Position numbers and translations under genes: made by a program. From contig JAEYXC010000081.1 in the NCBI GenBank assembly GCA_023428655.1, positions 1 through 25,159 on the forward strand: 25,159 nucleotides of DNA. Direction: 5' to 3'. Origin of the DNA: Bacillota bacterium. Lineage in GTDB: Bacteria; Bacillota; Clostridia; Lachnospirales; Lachnospiraceae. Below, in pieces: positions 13,962 to 21,588 of the stretch. Under the pieces are notes generated by a model. It made no database searches. It was not told where the DNA came from and saw only the letters and a program-made list of their open reading frames with translations. How positions within the stretch are numbered: position 1 is the first letter of the stretch; each line of letters begins with the position of its first letter.

Positions 13962-15239
13962 ATGTTAGATTTAAAATTTGTAAGAGAAAACCCTGAGATT
14001 GTTAAGCAAAATATCCGCAACAAATTTCAGGATAATAAGCTCCCCCTTGTGGATGAGGTAATTGCACTTGATGTCGAGAGTCGAAACGCAAAATCCGAAG
14101 CCGATAATCTGAGATTCGAACGAAATAAGATCTCCAAGGAAATCGGTGCTCTTATGGGCCAGGGCAAAAAAGCAGAGGCTGAGGAGCTGAAGAAACGTGT
14201 TTTGGCTGACTCTGAGAGACTTGCTGAACTGGAAGCAAGGGAAACAGAGCTTCAAGAGCGTATTAAAAAGATTATGATGACCATCCCGAACATCATTGAT
14301 CCCAGTGTTCCCATTGGTAAGGATGATAGTGAAAATGTGGAAGTAAAGCGTTATGGTGAGCCTGTGGTGCCTAGCTTTGAGATTCCTTATCATACGGAGA
14401 TCATGGAGAAATTAAAGGGCATTGATCTTGACAGCGCAAGAAAGGTTGCCGGAAACGGCTTCTATTACCTGTTGGGTAATATTGCGAGATTACATTCCGC
14501 TGTTATCTCCTATGCAAGAGACTTTATGATTGATCGTGGCTTTACTTATTGTATTCCTCCCTTTATGATTCGCAGCGAGGTAGTAACCGGTGTTATGAGC
14601 TTTGCAGAGATGGATGCAATGATGTATAAGATTGAGGGAGAAGATCTTTATCTGATCGGAACCAGTGAGCATTCCATGATTGGCAAATATATTGATACGA
14701 TTGTACAAGAGGATACACTTCCCCATGCCCTGACCAGCTACTCTCCTTGCTTCCGTAAGGAAAAGGGAGCTCATGGACTTGAGGAACGAGGCGTTTACCG
14801 TATCCATCAGTTTGAGAAGCAGGAAATGATCGTGGTCTGTAAGCCTGAGGAAAGCATGGCATGGTTTGAAAAGCTTTGGCAGAATACGGTGGACCTCTTC
14901 CAGACTCTGGATATCCCCGTTAGAACCCTGGAATGCTGCTCCGGTGATTTGGCAGACCTGAAGGTGAAATCCATTGACGTTGAGGCATGGTCTCCCAGAC
15001 AGCAAAAATACTTCGAGGTAGGCAGCTGTTCCAATCTTGGTGATGCTCAGGCTCGCCGTCTGAAGATCCGTGTCGTTGGCGAGGGTGGCAAGTACTTTGC
15101 ACATACTCTTAACAATACGGTAGTTGCTCCTCCCAGAATGCTCATCGCCTTCCTAGAAAACAATTTAAACGAGGACGGTTCTGTAAATATTCCTGTGGCA
15201 CTACAGCCATATATGGGCGGATTAAAGGTAATAAAGTAA
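13962..15239 (+). CDS. serS: Seryl-tRNA synthetase (SerRS)
   Basis: 425 residues from the ATG at 13962, chosen because GGAGG ends five bases before it; the ATG at 13950 contains that ribosome site. Residues 1-110 form the N-terminal coiled coil that grips the long variable arm of tRNA-Ser (MLDLKFVRENPEIV start). The class II core contains motif 2 (FRKEKGAHGLEERGVYRIHQ), the EVGSCSNLGDAQARR segment, and motif 3 (HTLNNTVVAPPRMLIAFLEN). The enzyme charges tRNA-Ser with serine. Motif 2 begins FRKE and the preceding serine-pocket region reads CCSGDLADLKVKSIDVEAW, closer to archaeal/eukaryotic SerRS than to the usual bacterial FRSEAGSAGRDTRG type. It may therefore be a second, divergent synthetase or a transferred one. 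The T-box leader with a serine specifier strongly supports the assignment. Confidence 0.94.
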   Translation: MLDLKFVRENPEIVKQNIRNKFQDNKLPLVDEVIALDVESRNAKSEADNLRFERNKISKEIGALMGQGKKAEAEELKKRVLADSERLAELEARETELQERIKKIMMTIPNIIDPSVPIGKDDSENVEVKRYGEPVVPSFEIPYHTEIMEKLKGIDLDSARKVAGNGFYYLLGNIARLHSAVISYARDFMIDRGFTYCIPPFMIRSEVVTGVMSFAEMDAMMYKIEGEDLYLIGTSEHSMIGKYIDTIVQEDTLPHALTSYSPCFRKEKGAHGLEERGVYRIHQFEKQEMIVVCKPEESMAWFEKLWQNTVDLFQTLDIPVRTLECCSGDLADLKVKSIDVEAWSPRQQKYFEVGSCSNLGDAQARRLKIRVVGEGGKYFAHTLNNTVVAPPRMLIAFLENNLNEDGSVNIPVALQPYMGGLKVIK

Positions 15240-15264
15240 TTTATTCTGATCGGTTAAAATAGAT

Positions 15265-15303
15265 AAAGGAAGGCCAGCTTTTCAGAAGCTGACCTTCCTT
15301 TTT
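15265..15303. terminator. Terminator downstream of serS
   Basis: AAAGGAAGGCCAGCTT pairs with AAGCTGACCTTCCTTT with one mismatch and a 5-nt loop, followed by a T-run. It may also act on the minus-strand DUF1801 gene that ends 27 bases away. Confidence 0.85.
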
Positions 15304-15329
15304 AAGTATCTGATTTATTTTCGTTTCGT

Positions 15330-15689
15330 TTATTTTTTCTTGCTGTTACGAGTTTCCTCCAGACGATATAATACAATCCTACGTATTAAATCATAAGGAA
15401 TCGGCTGATTAAGGGGAAATTGAACGGACCCCTTACCGCCCTTATACTTACTAAGCTCCTCCTGAAAGGATTCAATTCCGTTTGGAGTGGGATAAAATCC
15501 GATATGCTTCTGAAAGGCCGCATAATGGACCAGGTTTCCATTTAAATAAAAGGTTGGCATTTGGTAACTGATCTTCTCCGTTGCATCGGGGACCAGCTCC
15601 CTGATGAGCTGTCTGATGTTATTTAAAATCGCCTGAACCTCAGGTGGGGTGGCTGCGATATACTCATCCACGGTCTTATATTCCGTCAT
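15330..15689 (-). CDS. DUF1801 / YdhG-like (frataxin-like) protein
   Basis: 119 residues, single domain. The sequence YIAATPPEVQAILNNIRQLI, ATEKISYQMPTFYLNG, VHYAAFQKHIGFYPTP and a final IPYDLIRRIVLYRLEE match the DUF1801 family. B. subtilis YdhG of this group has been studied as a frataxin-like iron chaperone for Fe-S cluster and haem assembly, but many DUF1801 proteins have no tested role. AGGAGG eight bases before the ATG supports the start. It lies 76 bases downstream of the MCP gene, on the same strand, and may share its transcript. No metal-binding residues can be assigned confidently. Confidence 0.85.
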   Translation of the reverse strand: MTEYKTVDEYIAATPPEVQAILNNIRQLIRELVPDATEKISYQMPTFYLNGNLVHYAAFQKHIGFYPTPNGIESFQEELSKYKGGKGSVQFPLNQPIPYDLIRRIVLYRLEETRNSKKK

Positions 15690-15765
15690 TTCATTTCCCT
15701 CCTTTATTATTAAATTTTCTGTATTCTACTCCTGTTACCTTCCGGATATAGCTACCTAAAAATGA

Positions 15766-17433
15766 TTAGACTGTGAAGTGTCCCACCAGCTTCTCCAGCT
15801 CCAGGGCAATCTCCTGAAGCTTTCTGGCAGAACCGGAAGCGTTCTCAATCGATACCAGCTGCAACTCTAAAGAGGATGCTATTTCCTGTGTGGAGGAGGT
15901 TGTCTCCTCCGCAATCGCTGAGATACTCTCAATGGCTCCAACCACTTCATTCTTGTCATGATTTACCTTATCAATACTATCAATCATGATCTCAATTTCC
16001 TGTACGATAGTGGTGATTGATTTATCGATCTGCTTAAAGGCCTTTCTTGTGTTCTTGGAAACAGAAGTGGTCCTTACAAGAACCTCTGAGCCCGTTGCCA
16101 TATATTCCTGTGCTTCTCCGATTGCACTGCTGACTTCATCAATGATCCTTTGGATATTCTCCACGGAATTCGCGGTTTGATCTGACAGCTTTCTGATCTC
16201 CTGGGCAACCACAGCAAAGCCTTTTCCGGTCTCACCGGCTCTCGCACTTTCAATCATTGCATTAAGCGCTAGTAGCTTCGTCTGTTCCGAGATTGTTTTT
16301 ATTACATTTGTGATCTCGGTTATGGCTTCTGATTTATTACCTAGGATATCAACCATGTCCTTAATTTTTAAGGTAACCTCTTCGTTCGCTGTTACCGCTT
16401 CCAGTAGACCATTAATATTATCTAGTCCACTCTGATTCGCCTGCTTCGTCTCGATAATACTGGATCTCATTCCATCTGCCTTTTGGGAAATGAGCGCAAT
16501 CTCATTGGCAAGATTATTTAACCGTTCGAAGCCATCCACGGAATTGGTTGCCAGGGTCGTGGAGGCTGATGCCAGTTCACCGGAGGCTCTGGCTATTCCC
16601 TGCGCCATCCCAGAGGTATCGGAGCAAATTAAGGATAAATCCTTCGAACTATCGGTTACTTTACCTGCACTTTGAGTAATATCCATGACCATAGAGCGAA
16701 GCGTTTGCTGCATCTGACTTAGTGCATTTCCCATCTCGCCAATCTCATCCTTACGTTTACTTGTAAAGCCTACGGTAAAATCACCCTTCGCCAGAGTCTT
16801 AAGATTGCCGGACATTAATGTGATCGGGTGGATAATTCGCCTCGCCATGATTATACCGGCAACCGTAGCGATCAGCATGATCACCAGCGATAGCATAATT
16901 GTCGTAAATAAGGATTGCCTAATCTGTTCATACATGCTATTCAGAGAGATTCCAAGATTCAGGGCTCCTGAAATCTGCTCGGACAGTACAAAATCCGTTG
17001 AGACATTATAAACCTTCTCTCCGGTTGCAGTGGATATAATCTGTCCCATGGTAGTCTGATGCTCCAAAACGGCAGTTACATCTCCCTTCGAGGTAGCTGA
17101 GGAGACAGCATCCGTTTCCTCCTCGGTATTCGCAAGAGTATCATTCGATACTATTACCTGTGCATTTTCATCCGATAAGGATACGTATACGAGGTTCCCG
17201 TCACTCTCCTCCTTTATCGCTTTAAAGATTTCCTGGAGAGCGGATAGACTGGATACATGCTCTGCTTTGATTTCACGTTTAATATTCTGGATCAAGGTAG
17301 ATCCATCACTCTTCATCTGATTTGTCACAGACATCCTTATTACATAATAGGATACACCGATTAAGGATGTACAGCATAAGGCGATTAATAAAATGATTAC
17401 TGCCAGCATTCTGCTTGTCAATGATTTAAACAT
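15766..17433 (-). CDS. Methyl-accepting chemotaxis protein
   Basis: 555 residues. AGGAGG seven bases upstream fixes the start at 17433 rather than the in-frame ATG at 17475. Topology: TM helix about 9-32, an extracytoplasmic sensor domain about 33-172 (single-Cache-like, with EQISGALNLGISL before the membrane), TM helix about 174-197, HAMP about 198-250 starting RRIIHPITLMS, then a long helical signalling domain to the end. The signalling tip is EQTKLLALNAMIESARAGET-like (383-402), followed by GKGFAVVAQEIRKLSDQT; it is clearly an MCP tip with small differences from the usual LLALNAAIEAARAGE. There is no C-terminal tethering peptide. The ligand is unknown. It should act at the chemoreceptor array through CheW/CheA. 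The candidate sigma-D-type promoter about 150 bases upstream fits a motility gene. Confidence 0.92.
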   Translation of the reverse strand: MFKSLTSRMLAVIILLIALCCTSLIGVSYYVIRMSVTNQMKSDGSTLIQNIKREIKAEHVSSLSALQEIFKAIKEESDGNLVYVSLSDENAQVIVSNDTLANTEEETDAVSSATSKGDVTAVLEHQTTMGQIISTATGEKVYNVSTDFVLSEQISGALNLGISLNSMYEQIRQSLFTTIMLSLVIMLIATVAGIIMARRIIHPITLMSGNLKTLAKGDFTVGFTSKRKDEIGEMGNALSQMQQTLRSMVMDITQSAGKVTDSSKDLSLICSDTSGMAQGIARASGELASASTTLATNSVDGFERLNNLANEIALISQKADGMRSSIIETKQANQSGLDNINGLLEAVTANEEVTLKIKDMVDILGNKSEAITEITNVIKTISEQTKLLALNAMIESARAGETGKGFAVVAQEIRKLSDQTANSVENIQRIIDEVSSAIGEAQEYMATGSEVLVRTTSVSKNTRKAFKQIDKSITTIVQEIEIMIDSIDKVNHDKNEVVGAIESISAIAEETTSSTQEIASSLELQLVSIENASGSARKLQEIALELEKLVGHFTV

Positions 17434-17585
17434 TATAATTCCTCCTAGATAATTTTGGACCCTAAACACCGGCATATACTCGCCCTTTTATAAGGTTAGT
17501 CCCTATGTACCGCAAAATATCAGGTACATTACTTCTCTCTTTCCATCATTATACAACTCAAAAAAGATATGCTTTATTATATATG

Positions 17586-17612
17586 ATATCGAGAAAATAG
17601 TAAAGAATGTTA
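17586..17612 (-). promoter_or_regulatory. Candidate sigma-D/FliA-type promoter for the MCP gene
   Basis: On the minus strand TAAC (17612-17609), a 15-base spacer, and CTCGATAT (17593-17586) resemble the flagellar sigma consensus TAAA-N15-GCCGATAT. The -35 and -10 each have mismatches, so this is tentative. A TATAAT also occurs at 17553-17548 but has no -35 partner. The 17434-17727 stretch holds no gene. Confidence 0.35.
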
Positions 17613-17727
17613 CAATTAAATCGAAAAGTTACGAAAATGGTGAATTTTTCTGCATTTTAACCCATTATACTTCGATCACATTTATTGAAATTTCTTATTT
17701 TTTTGCATCTATAATTTGACATATTAT

Positions 17728-17825
17728 GATAAAAAGGACTGTTTCATATGAATTAGTCCATATCTGTTAGATTAATTATTCTAACCTTTGGGGATTAATA
17801 CACATATATAACAGTCCTTTTTATC
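17728..17825. repeat. 98-nt nested inverted-repeat element, probable terminator of the export operon
   Basis: GATAAAAAGGACTGTT at 17728-17743 is exactly complementary to 17810-17825. Inside lie ATATG/CATAT (17746-17750/17759-17763) and GTTAGA/TCTAAC (17766-17771/17780-17785), which would make a branched structure. GGACT (17736-17740) can alternatively pair with AGTCC at 17755-17759. Both ends run into T-tracts, so it can terminate on either strand. It starts 25 bases after the permease stop, on the minus strand. I could not identify target-site duplications, so a small mobile element is only possible. Confidence 0.7.
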
Positions 17826-17850
17826 CTTTTATCCTTTTCACTAATTCTTA

Positions 17851-19023
17851 TTATTCACTGCGCAGTGCATCAATGGGATTCAGCTTCGCCGCCTTGTTAG
17901 CCGGCATATACCCAAAACAGATTCCGATCCCTGCTGACACGCCAAATGCCAGAAGTATCGCTTCAATCGTAGGAGCGGCCTCCATTCCAAAGGCATTGCC
18001 AAGGGTAGTGGTAGCAATGCTACCTATAACAATTCCAATCATTCCTCCGGTGGTACTGATAGCAATGGCTTCAATTACGAATTGGGACATAATATCTCTT
18101 TTCTTCGCACCGAGGGATTTCCGAATCCCGATTTCCTTCGTTCGTTCCACTACTGAGACCAGCATAATATTCATAATGCCGATACCCGCTACCAACAGAG
18201 AAATTCCGGCGATACCACCAAGCACAGCTGAGAGCATGCTGGTCATGGATTGAATGGCATCCAATAGCTCCTTCATGCTTTGGATATAATACAAATCCTC
18301 ATTCTTCATAATTGTATAAAGGTAATTATCTAATAGCTCCTCTGCCACCTCTGCATCCTCCGTATCGATTACGGTAAAGGTAAAATTAGAGATGTTAGAC
18401 ACTCTTGACAGTCTGGCTGCCGTAGAATATGCGATATAAATTCGATCATCCTTTGTATTGGCCTCTGAGTCTGCCTCTTCCTTCAAAATTCCAACAATAC
18501 GAAAAATCTTTCCGCTAATCCTTATGGTATCACCCGGAGTAACCTTACCTTCAAACAATTCCTCTGCGACATAAGTACCGATTACGCAAGCCTCATATCG
18601 ATTCGCAATATCCGCATATTGAATAAAACGACCCGTGGATAGTTCTAGAGCATTCATATCCATATAATCCTCCCCCACACCAATCACTGTGGTTGTCATG
18701 GAGGAGCTGCCATTTTTCACGGTATAGTTTGCATTTAAGGTAGGTGTCACCCCCTGGAAGATTTCATCGTTTTCTTTCGCAAATTCATAGATCTCATCCA
18801 CCTCTACCTTACGGGTATCCGTAGCGGTGATGGATACATTGATCATATTCGTGCCCATATCTGCAAAGGTATCCACCAGATAATTGGTTACACCGGTCAC
18901 CAAGCCCAGTAGTGTTATGACAGAGGCAACACCAATAATCATACCCAACATCGTTAGAAACGACCTCATTTTACTGCCTAAAATGCTTTTAAATGCTAAT
19001 TTGCATGCTTGACTGAATTTCAT
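17851..19023 (-). CDS. MacB/FtsX-type ABC transporter permease
   Basis: 390 residues with the MacB topology: one N-terminal TM helix (about 18-43, starting SKMRSFLTMLGMIIGVAS), a large external MacB-type periplasmic-core domain (about 45-270), and three C-terminal TM helices containing IMNIMLVSVVERTKEIGIRK and LGAKKRDI, the coupling-region signature, ending NPIDALRSE. It is a mechanotransmission-type permease rather than a classical channel, and pumps antibiotics, peptides or lipoproteins in known systems. Two stop codons in a row end it. Its ATG overlaps the ATPase stop as ATGA, so expression is coupled. The operon contains adaptor and SLH protein genes; the substrate is unknown. Confidence 0.93.
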   Translation of the reverse strand: MKFSQACKLAFKSILGSKMRSFLTMLGMIIGVASVITLLGLVTGVTNYLVDTFADMGTNMINVSITATDTRKVEVDEIYEFAKENDEIFQGVTPTLNANYTVKNGSSSMTTTVIGVGEDYMDMNALELSTGRFIQYADIANRYEACVIGTYVAEELFEGKVTPGDTIRISGKIFRIVGILKEEADSEANTKDDRIYIAYSTAARLSRVSNISNFTFTVIDTEDAEVAEELLDNYLYTIMKNEDLYYIQSMKELLDAIQSMTSMLSAVLGGIAGISLLVAGIGIMNIMLVSVVERTKEIGIRKSLGAKKRDIMSQFVIEAIAISTTGGMIGIVIGSIATTTLGNAFGMEAAPTIEAILLAFGVSAGIGICFGYMPANKAAKLNPIDALRSE

Positions 19024-19760
19024 CCCTGCACCTGCCTCCTATATTCATCCACAGAGCCGTCAAAGATTAGCTTACCATCCTTTAGCGTTACAATTCTCTT
19101 TGCTTCCTCTGCTACCGAACGGTCATGGGTAATGAGCACAATGGTATTGCCCTCCTCATTAAGCTGCCTCAGAAAATCCAGCAGCTCACGGCTTGTTCTG
19201 GAATCCAGTGCACCCGTCGGTTCATCCGCTAAGATTAAGGAGGGCTTTCCCACTAAAGCCCTTGCCACGGCACCTCTTTGCTGCTGTCCACCGGATAGCT
19301 GGTTGGGAAAATTCCTCCACTTATCCTCGATCCCTACACGTTCCAATGCTTCCATGGCCAGGCGCTTTCGGTCTCGCTTCTGATAGCCTGCATAAAGTAG
19401 CGGCAGCTCAACATTCTCCAGAAGATTCTGCTTCGGTAAAAGATTATACTGCTGAAAGATAAATCCTATGGTTCTGTTACGAACCTCTGCCAACGCATCA
19501 CCCTTCATCTTACTGACATCCTGTCCCTTTAATATGTATTGACCGGAGGTGGGGACATCCAGTGCACCGATAATGTTCATGATAGTCGATTTTCCACTAC
19601 CGGATTTACCGACAATGGCAACAAATTCACCCTCCATGATGCTGAGATTGATTCCATCATTGGCACGAACCTCCGTGCTACCCATTTGATAGATTTTATA
19701 GATATCAATCAACTGGATCAAAGGTACCTTTGTTTTATCATACATCTGCTGATTGTTCAT
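19020..19760 (-). CDS. MacB/LolD-type ABC transporter ATP-binding protein
   Basis: 246 residues with all nucleotide-binding motifs: Walker A GKSGSGKST (51-59), Q-loop Q103 in IFQQYNLLP, signature LSGGQQQR (155-162), Walker B LILADEPTGALD (ending 186) and H-loop H212 in ITHD. DEPTGALD and the wording around FQQYNLLPKQNLLENVELPL are those of the LolD/MacB/SalX group that powers MacB-type permeases. It should supply ATP hydrolysis for the permease encoded by the overlapping next gene. AGGAGG overlapping the adaptor stop (TAGGAGG) supports the start; only 11 bases separate the two genes. Function as the ATPase of this transporter is well supported by context. Confidence 0.95.
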   Translation of the reverse strand: MNNQQMYDKTKVPLIQLIDIYKIYQMGSTEVRANDGINLSIMEGEFVAIVGKSGSGKSTIMNIIGALDVPTSGQYILKGQDVSKMKGDALAEVRNRTIGFIFQQYNLLPKQNLLENVELPLLYAGYQKRDRKRLAMEALERVGIEDKWRNFPNQLSGGQQQRGAVARALVGKPSLILADEPTGALDSRTSRELLDFLRQLNEEGNTIVLITHDRSVAEEAKRIVTLKDGKLIFDGSVDEYRRQVQG

Positions 19761-19771
19761 CCCAGTACCTC

Positions 19772-21574
19772 CTATTGTCTCCCACCGGAGAAGCCACCAT
19801 TTCCTCGATTGCTATTGTCCCTGTTAGGCATGGATCCTCCCTGGAAGCCACCGCCCGGCATCTCTCCCTCTGAACGGAAACTCATACCCGGCATCATTTC
19901 GATTGCTCCGGATATCCTCTTAACATAGACTGTTTCATCACCCTCTAAACCATTGATAATTTCGATATAATCACCATCCGTGATTCCTGTCTCGACTGCA
20001 ACCTCTCGAAAACCTACGGGGACATCTCCAACTTCTTCGGTTACTGTCGCATCTTCAACATATACGACATCCCCTCGCATCAGAGCATCACTGGGGATTG
20101 CAATTACTTGCTTTGCCTGCTTAGTAATGATCTCACCGGTTACATTCATTCCGGGCAGAAGGTCCCCGACCTCTGTAATTCGAACTGTTACCGGGTATTG
20201 GGTGACACCCTGATTTGTGGTGCTCTGCAAGCTGATGTTGGTAACTACTCCGTGATAGGTTTCATCCTCATAGGCATCGGCTACCACGTCAACCTCCTGT
20301 CCAACCGCGACCTTATTCACATCCAGCTCATCCACACTCATTTCAAAGGTAACTGCGGATAGATCATAGATGATACATAGGGTACTGTTCATACTGTTTG
20401 ATTTGATCGTATCCCCTACCAGTGCTTCCTTACTAATGATGATTCCCGATATGGGAGCTGTGATGCTGTAATTCGTTCTGTTATCAATGATATCCTCCAG
20501 CTTAGCCTGTGCATCCTCCAACGTTTCCTCGGCACCCTCCACATTGTCTCTCGCATTATCTAATGCCTTCTGCGCATTCTCCAGCTTACTTGATACATTC
20601 TCCAGCTGATTCTCCGCCGATTTTTCTGTAAAGGAATAAATGAGGTCGCCTACCTTAACCTGACTTCCTTCTTCTATGTAAAGCCGGCTGATTTCACCAG
20701 CAGCCTCCGCCTTTATTATCGTATCCGTCAACACTCGAAAGGCTCCCTCTCCACTGCTGTAGATACTACCAATCACAGCGGTGGCCGTGGTTGCTGTGTT
20801 AAGTCCTCCGGGATTTTTCACCTGCAAGGTCACTTGCCTTACCAATCGGTTACCACTTAAAACTTCATTAATAGTACTTACCTTGGTAACCGTACCGGTT
20901 AACTCCTCTTCCGTTGTCTCCAGAATAATCTTCGCTTTCTTGCCGACGATGGACTGGTCGACCTCAGAAGCAGGGAAAGGTACGTCGAAGAGCATCGTGT
21001 TATTATCATAAAGCTGAGCGATCTGTGTTCCTGCCTGAACCGTATCTCCCTCTTTTACATACAATTCTTTAATAATTCCTGTCTCCTCCACCCTTATATT
21101 CGGGTCACCATACTTCGTCTTTGCCTCCTCATAATCCTCCTTGGCATCCTCATAATCGGCCAGAGCGTCCTCATAATTATTCTGTGCCTTTGTCAGATTC
21201 TTTTCCGCTCTATTTACGGAGGTCTTTGCGGTGTCAATCTCTGTATCCAGGTTATCCGTCGCAACCTGGTATAACACCTGTCCTTCTTCCACAAGGTCAC
21301 CCTCTTCAAAATCCGCCGCGATAATTTCACCTTCTACCAGGGTCGTAACCTCATAGGTATTGAGCGGCTCTATGGTTCCTGAGGAGGATAATACATTTTG
21401 TATGTCTCTGACCTCTACCTTGGCTGTTGTATTTTTCTCCTGCTGTTGCTTCTGACTGCCAAGCTGTGCTCTCACCCCTCGCAGTCCGATGTTGGCACTG
21501 ATCAAAAGGACCCCAAGAATTATGATCCATAGGATCATCTTTTTCCATTTTATATTTTTTAGAATTTTATTCAT
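19772..21574 (-). CDS. HlyD/MacA-type periplasmic adaptor subunit with duplicated core
   Basis: 600 residues, clearly longer than the usual 350-450 of MacA-like adaptors. One TM helix (about 13-30) anchors it. There are two barrel-sandwich/coiled-coil units in tandem: unit 1 with lipoyl half about 75-107, coiled coil about 108-157, lipoyl half about 160-190, and unit 2 with lipoyl half about 284-318, coiled coil about 319-365, lipoyl half about 370-405, each followed by a beta-barrel. A membrane-proximal domain (about 486-556) and a Gly/Met-rich tail (MPGMSFRSEGEMPGGGF and on) finish it. Boundaries are read by eye. In monoderms such adaptors extend outward from the permease to pass substrates across the wall. 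It is the second gene of the operon, 14 bases after the SLH gene. Confidence 0.9.
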   Translation of the reverse strand: MNKILKNIKWKKMILWIIILGVLLISANIGLRGVRAQLGSQKQQQEKNTTAKVEVRDIQNVLSSSGTIEPLNTYEVTTLVEGEIIAADFEEGDLVEEGQVLYQVATDNLDTEIDTAKTSVNRAEKNLTKAQNNYEDALADYEDAKEDYEEAKTKYGDPNIRVEETGIIKELYVKEGDTVQAGTQIAQLYDNNTMLFDVPFPASEVDQSIVGKKAKIILETTEEELTGTVTKVSTINEVLSGNRLVRQVTLQVKNPGGLNTATTATAVIGSIYSSGEGAFRVLTDTIIKAEAAGEISRLYIEEGSQVKVGDLIYSFTEKSAENQLENVSSKLENAQKALDNARDNVEGAEETLEDAQAKLEDIIDNRTNYSITAPISGIIISKEALVGDTIKSNSMNSTLCIIYDLSAVTFEMSVDELDVNKVAVGQEVDVVADAYEDETYHGVVTNISLQSTTNQGVTQYPVTVRITEVGDLLPGMNVTGEIITKQAKQVIAIPSDALMRGDVVYVEDATVTEEVGDVPVGFREVAVETGITDGDYIEIINGLEGDETVYVKRISGAIEMMPGMSFRSEGEMPGGGFQGGSMPNRDNSNRGNGGFSGGRQ

Positions 21575-21588
21575 CCTGATACCTCTCT

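Noticed and set aside
14490..15104. 204-codon minus-strand frame inside serS
   Set aside because: It is a shadow of the well-supported serS gene; no ribosome site or family motif.
17728..17825. Definite miniature transposable element
   Set aside because: Terminal inverted repeats are present but no target-site duplication could be seen and only one copy lies in the window.
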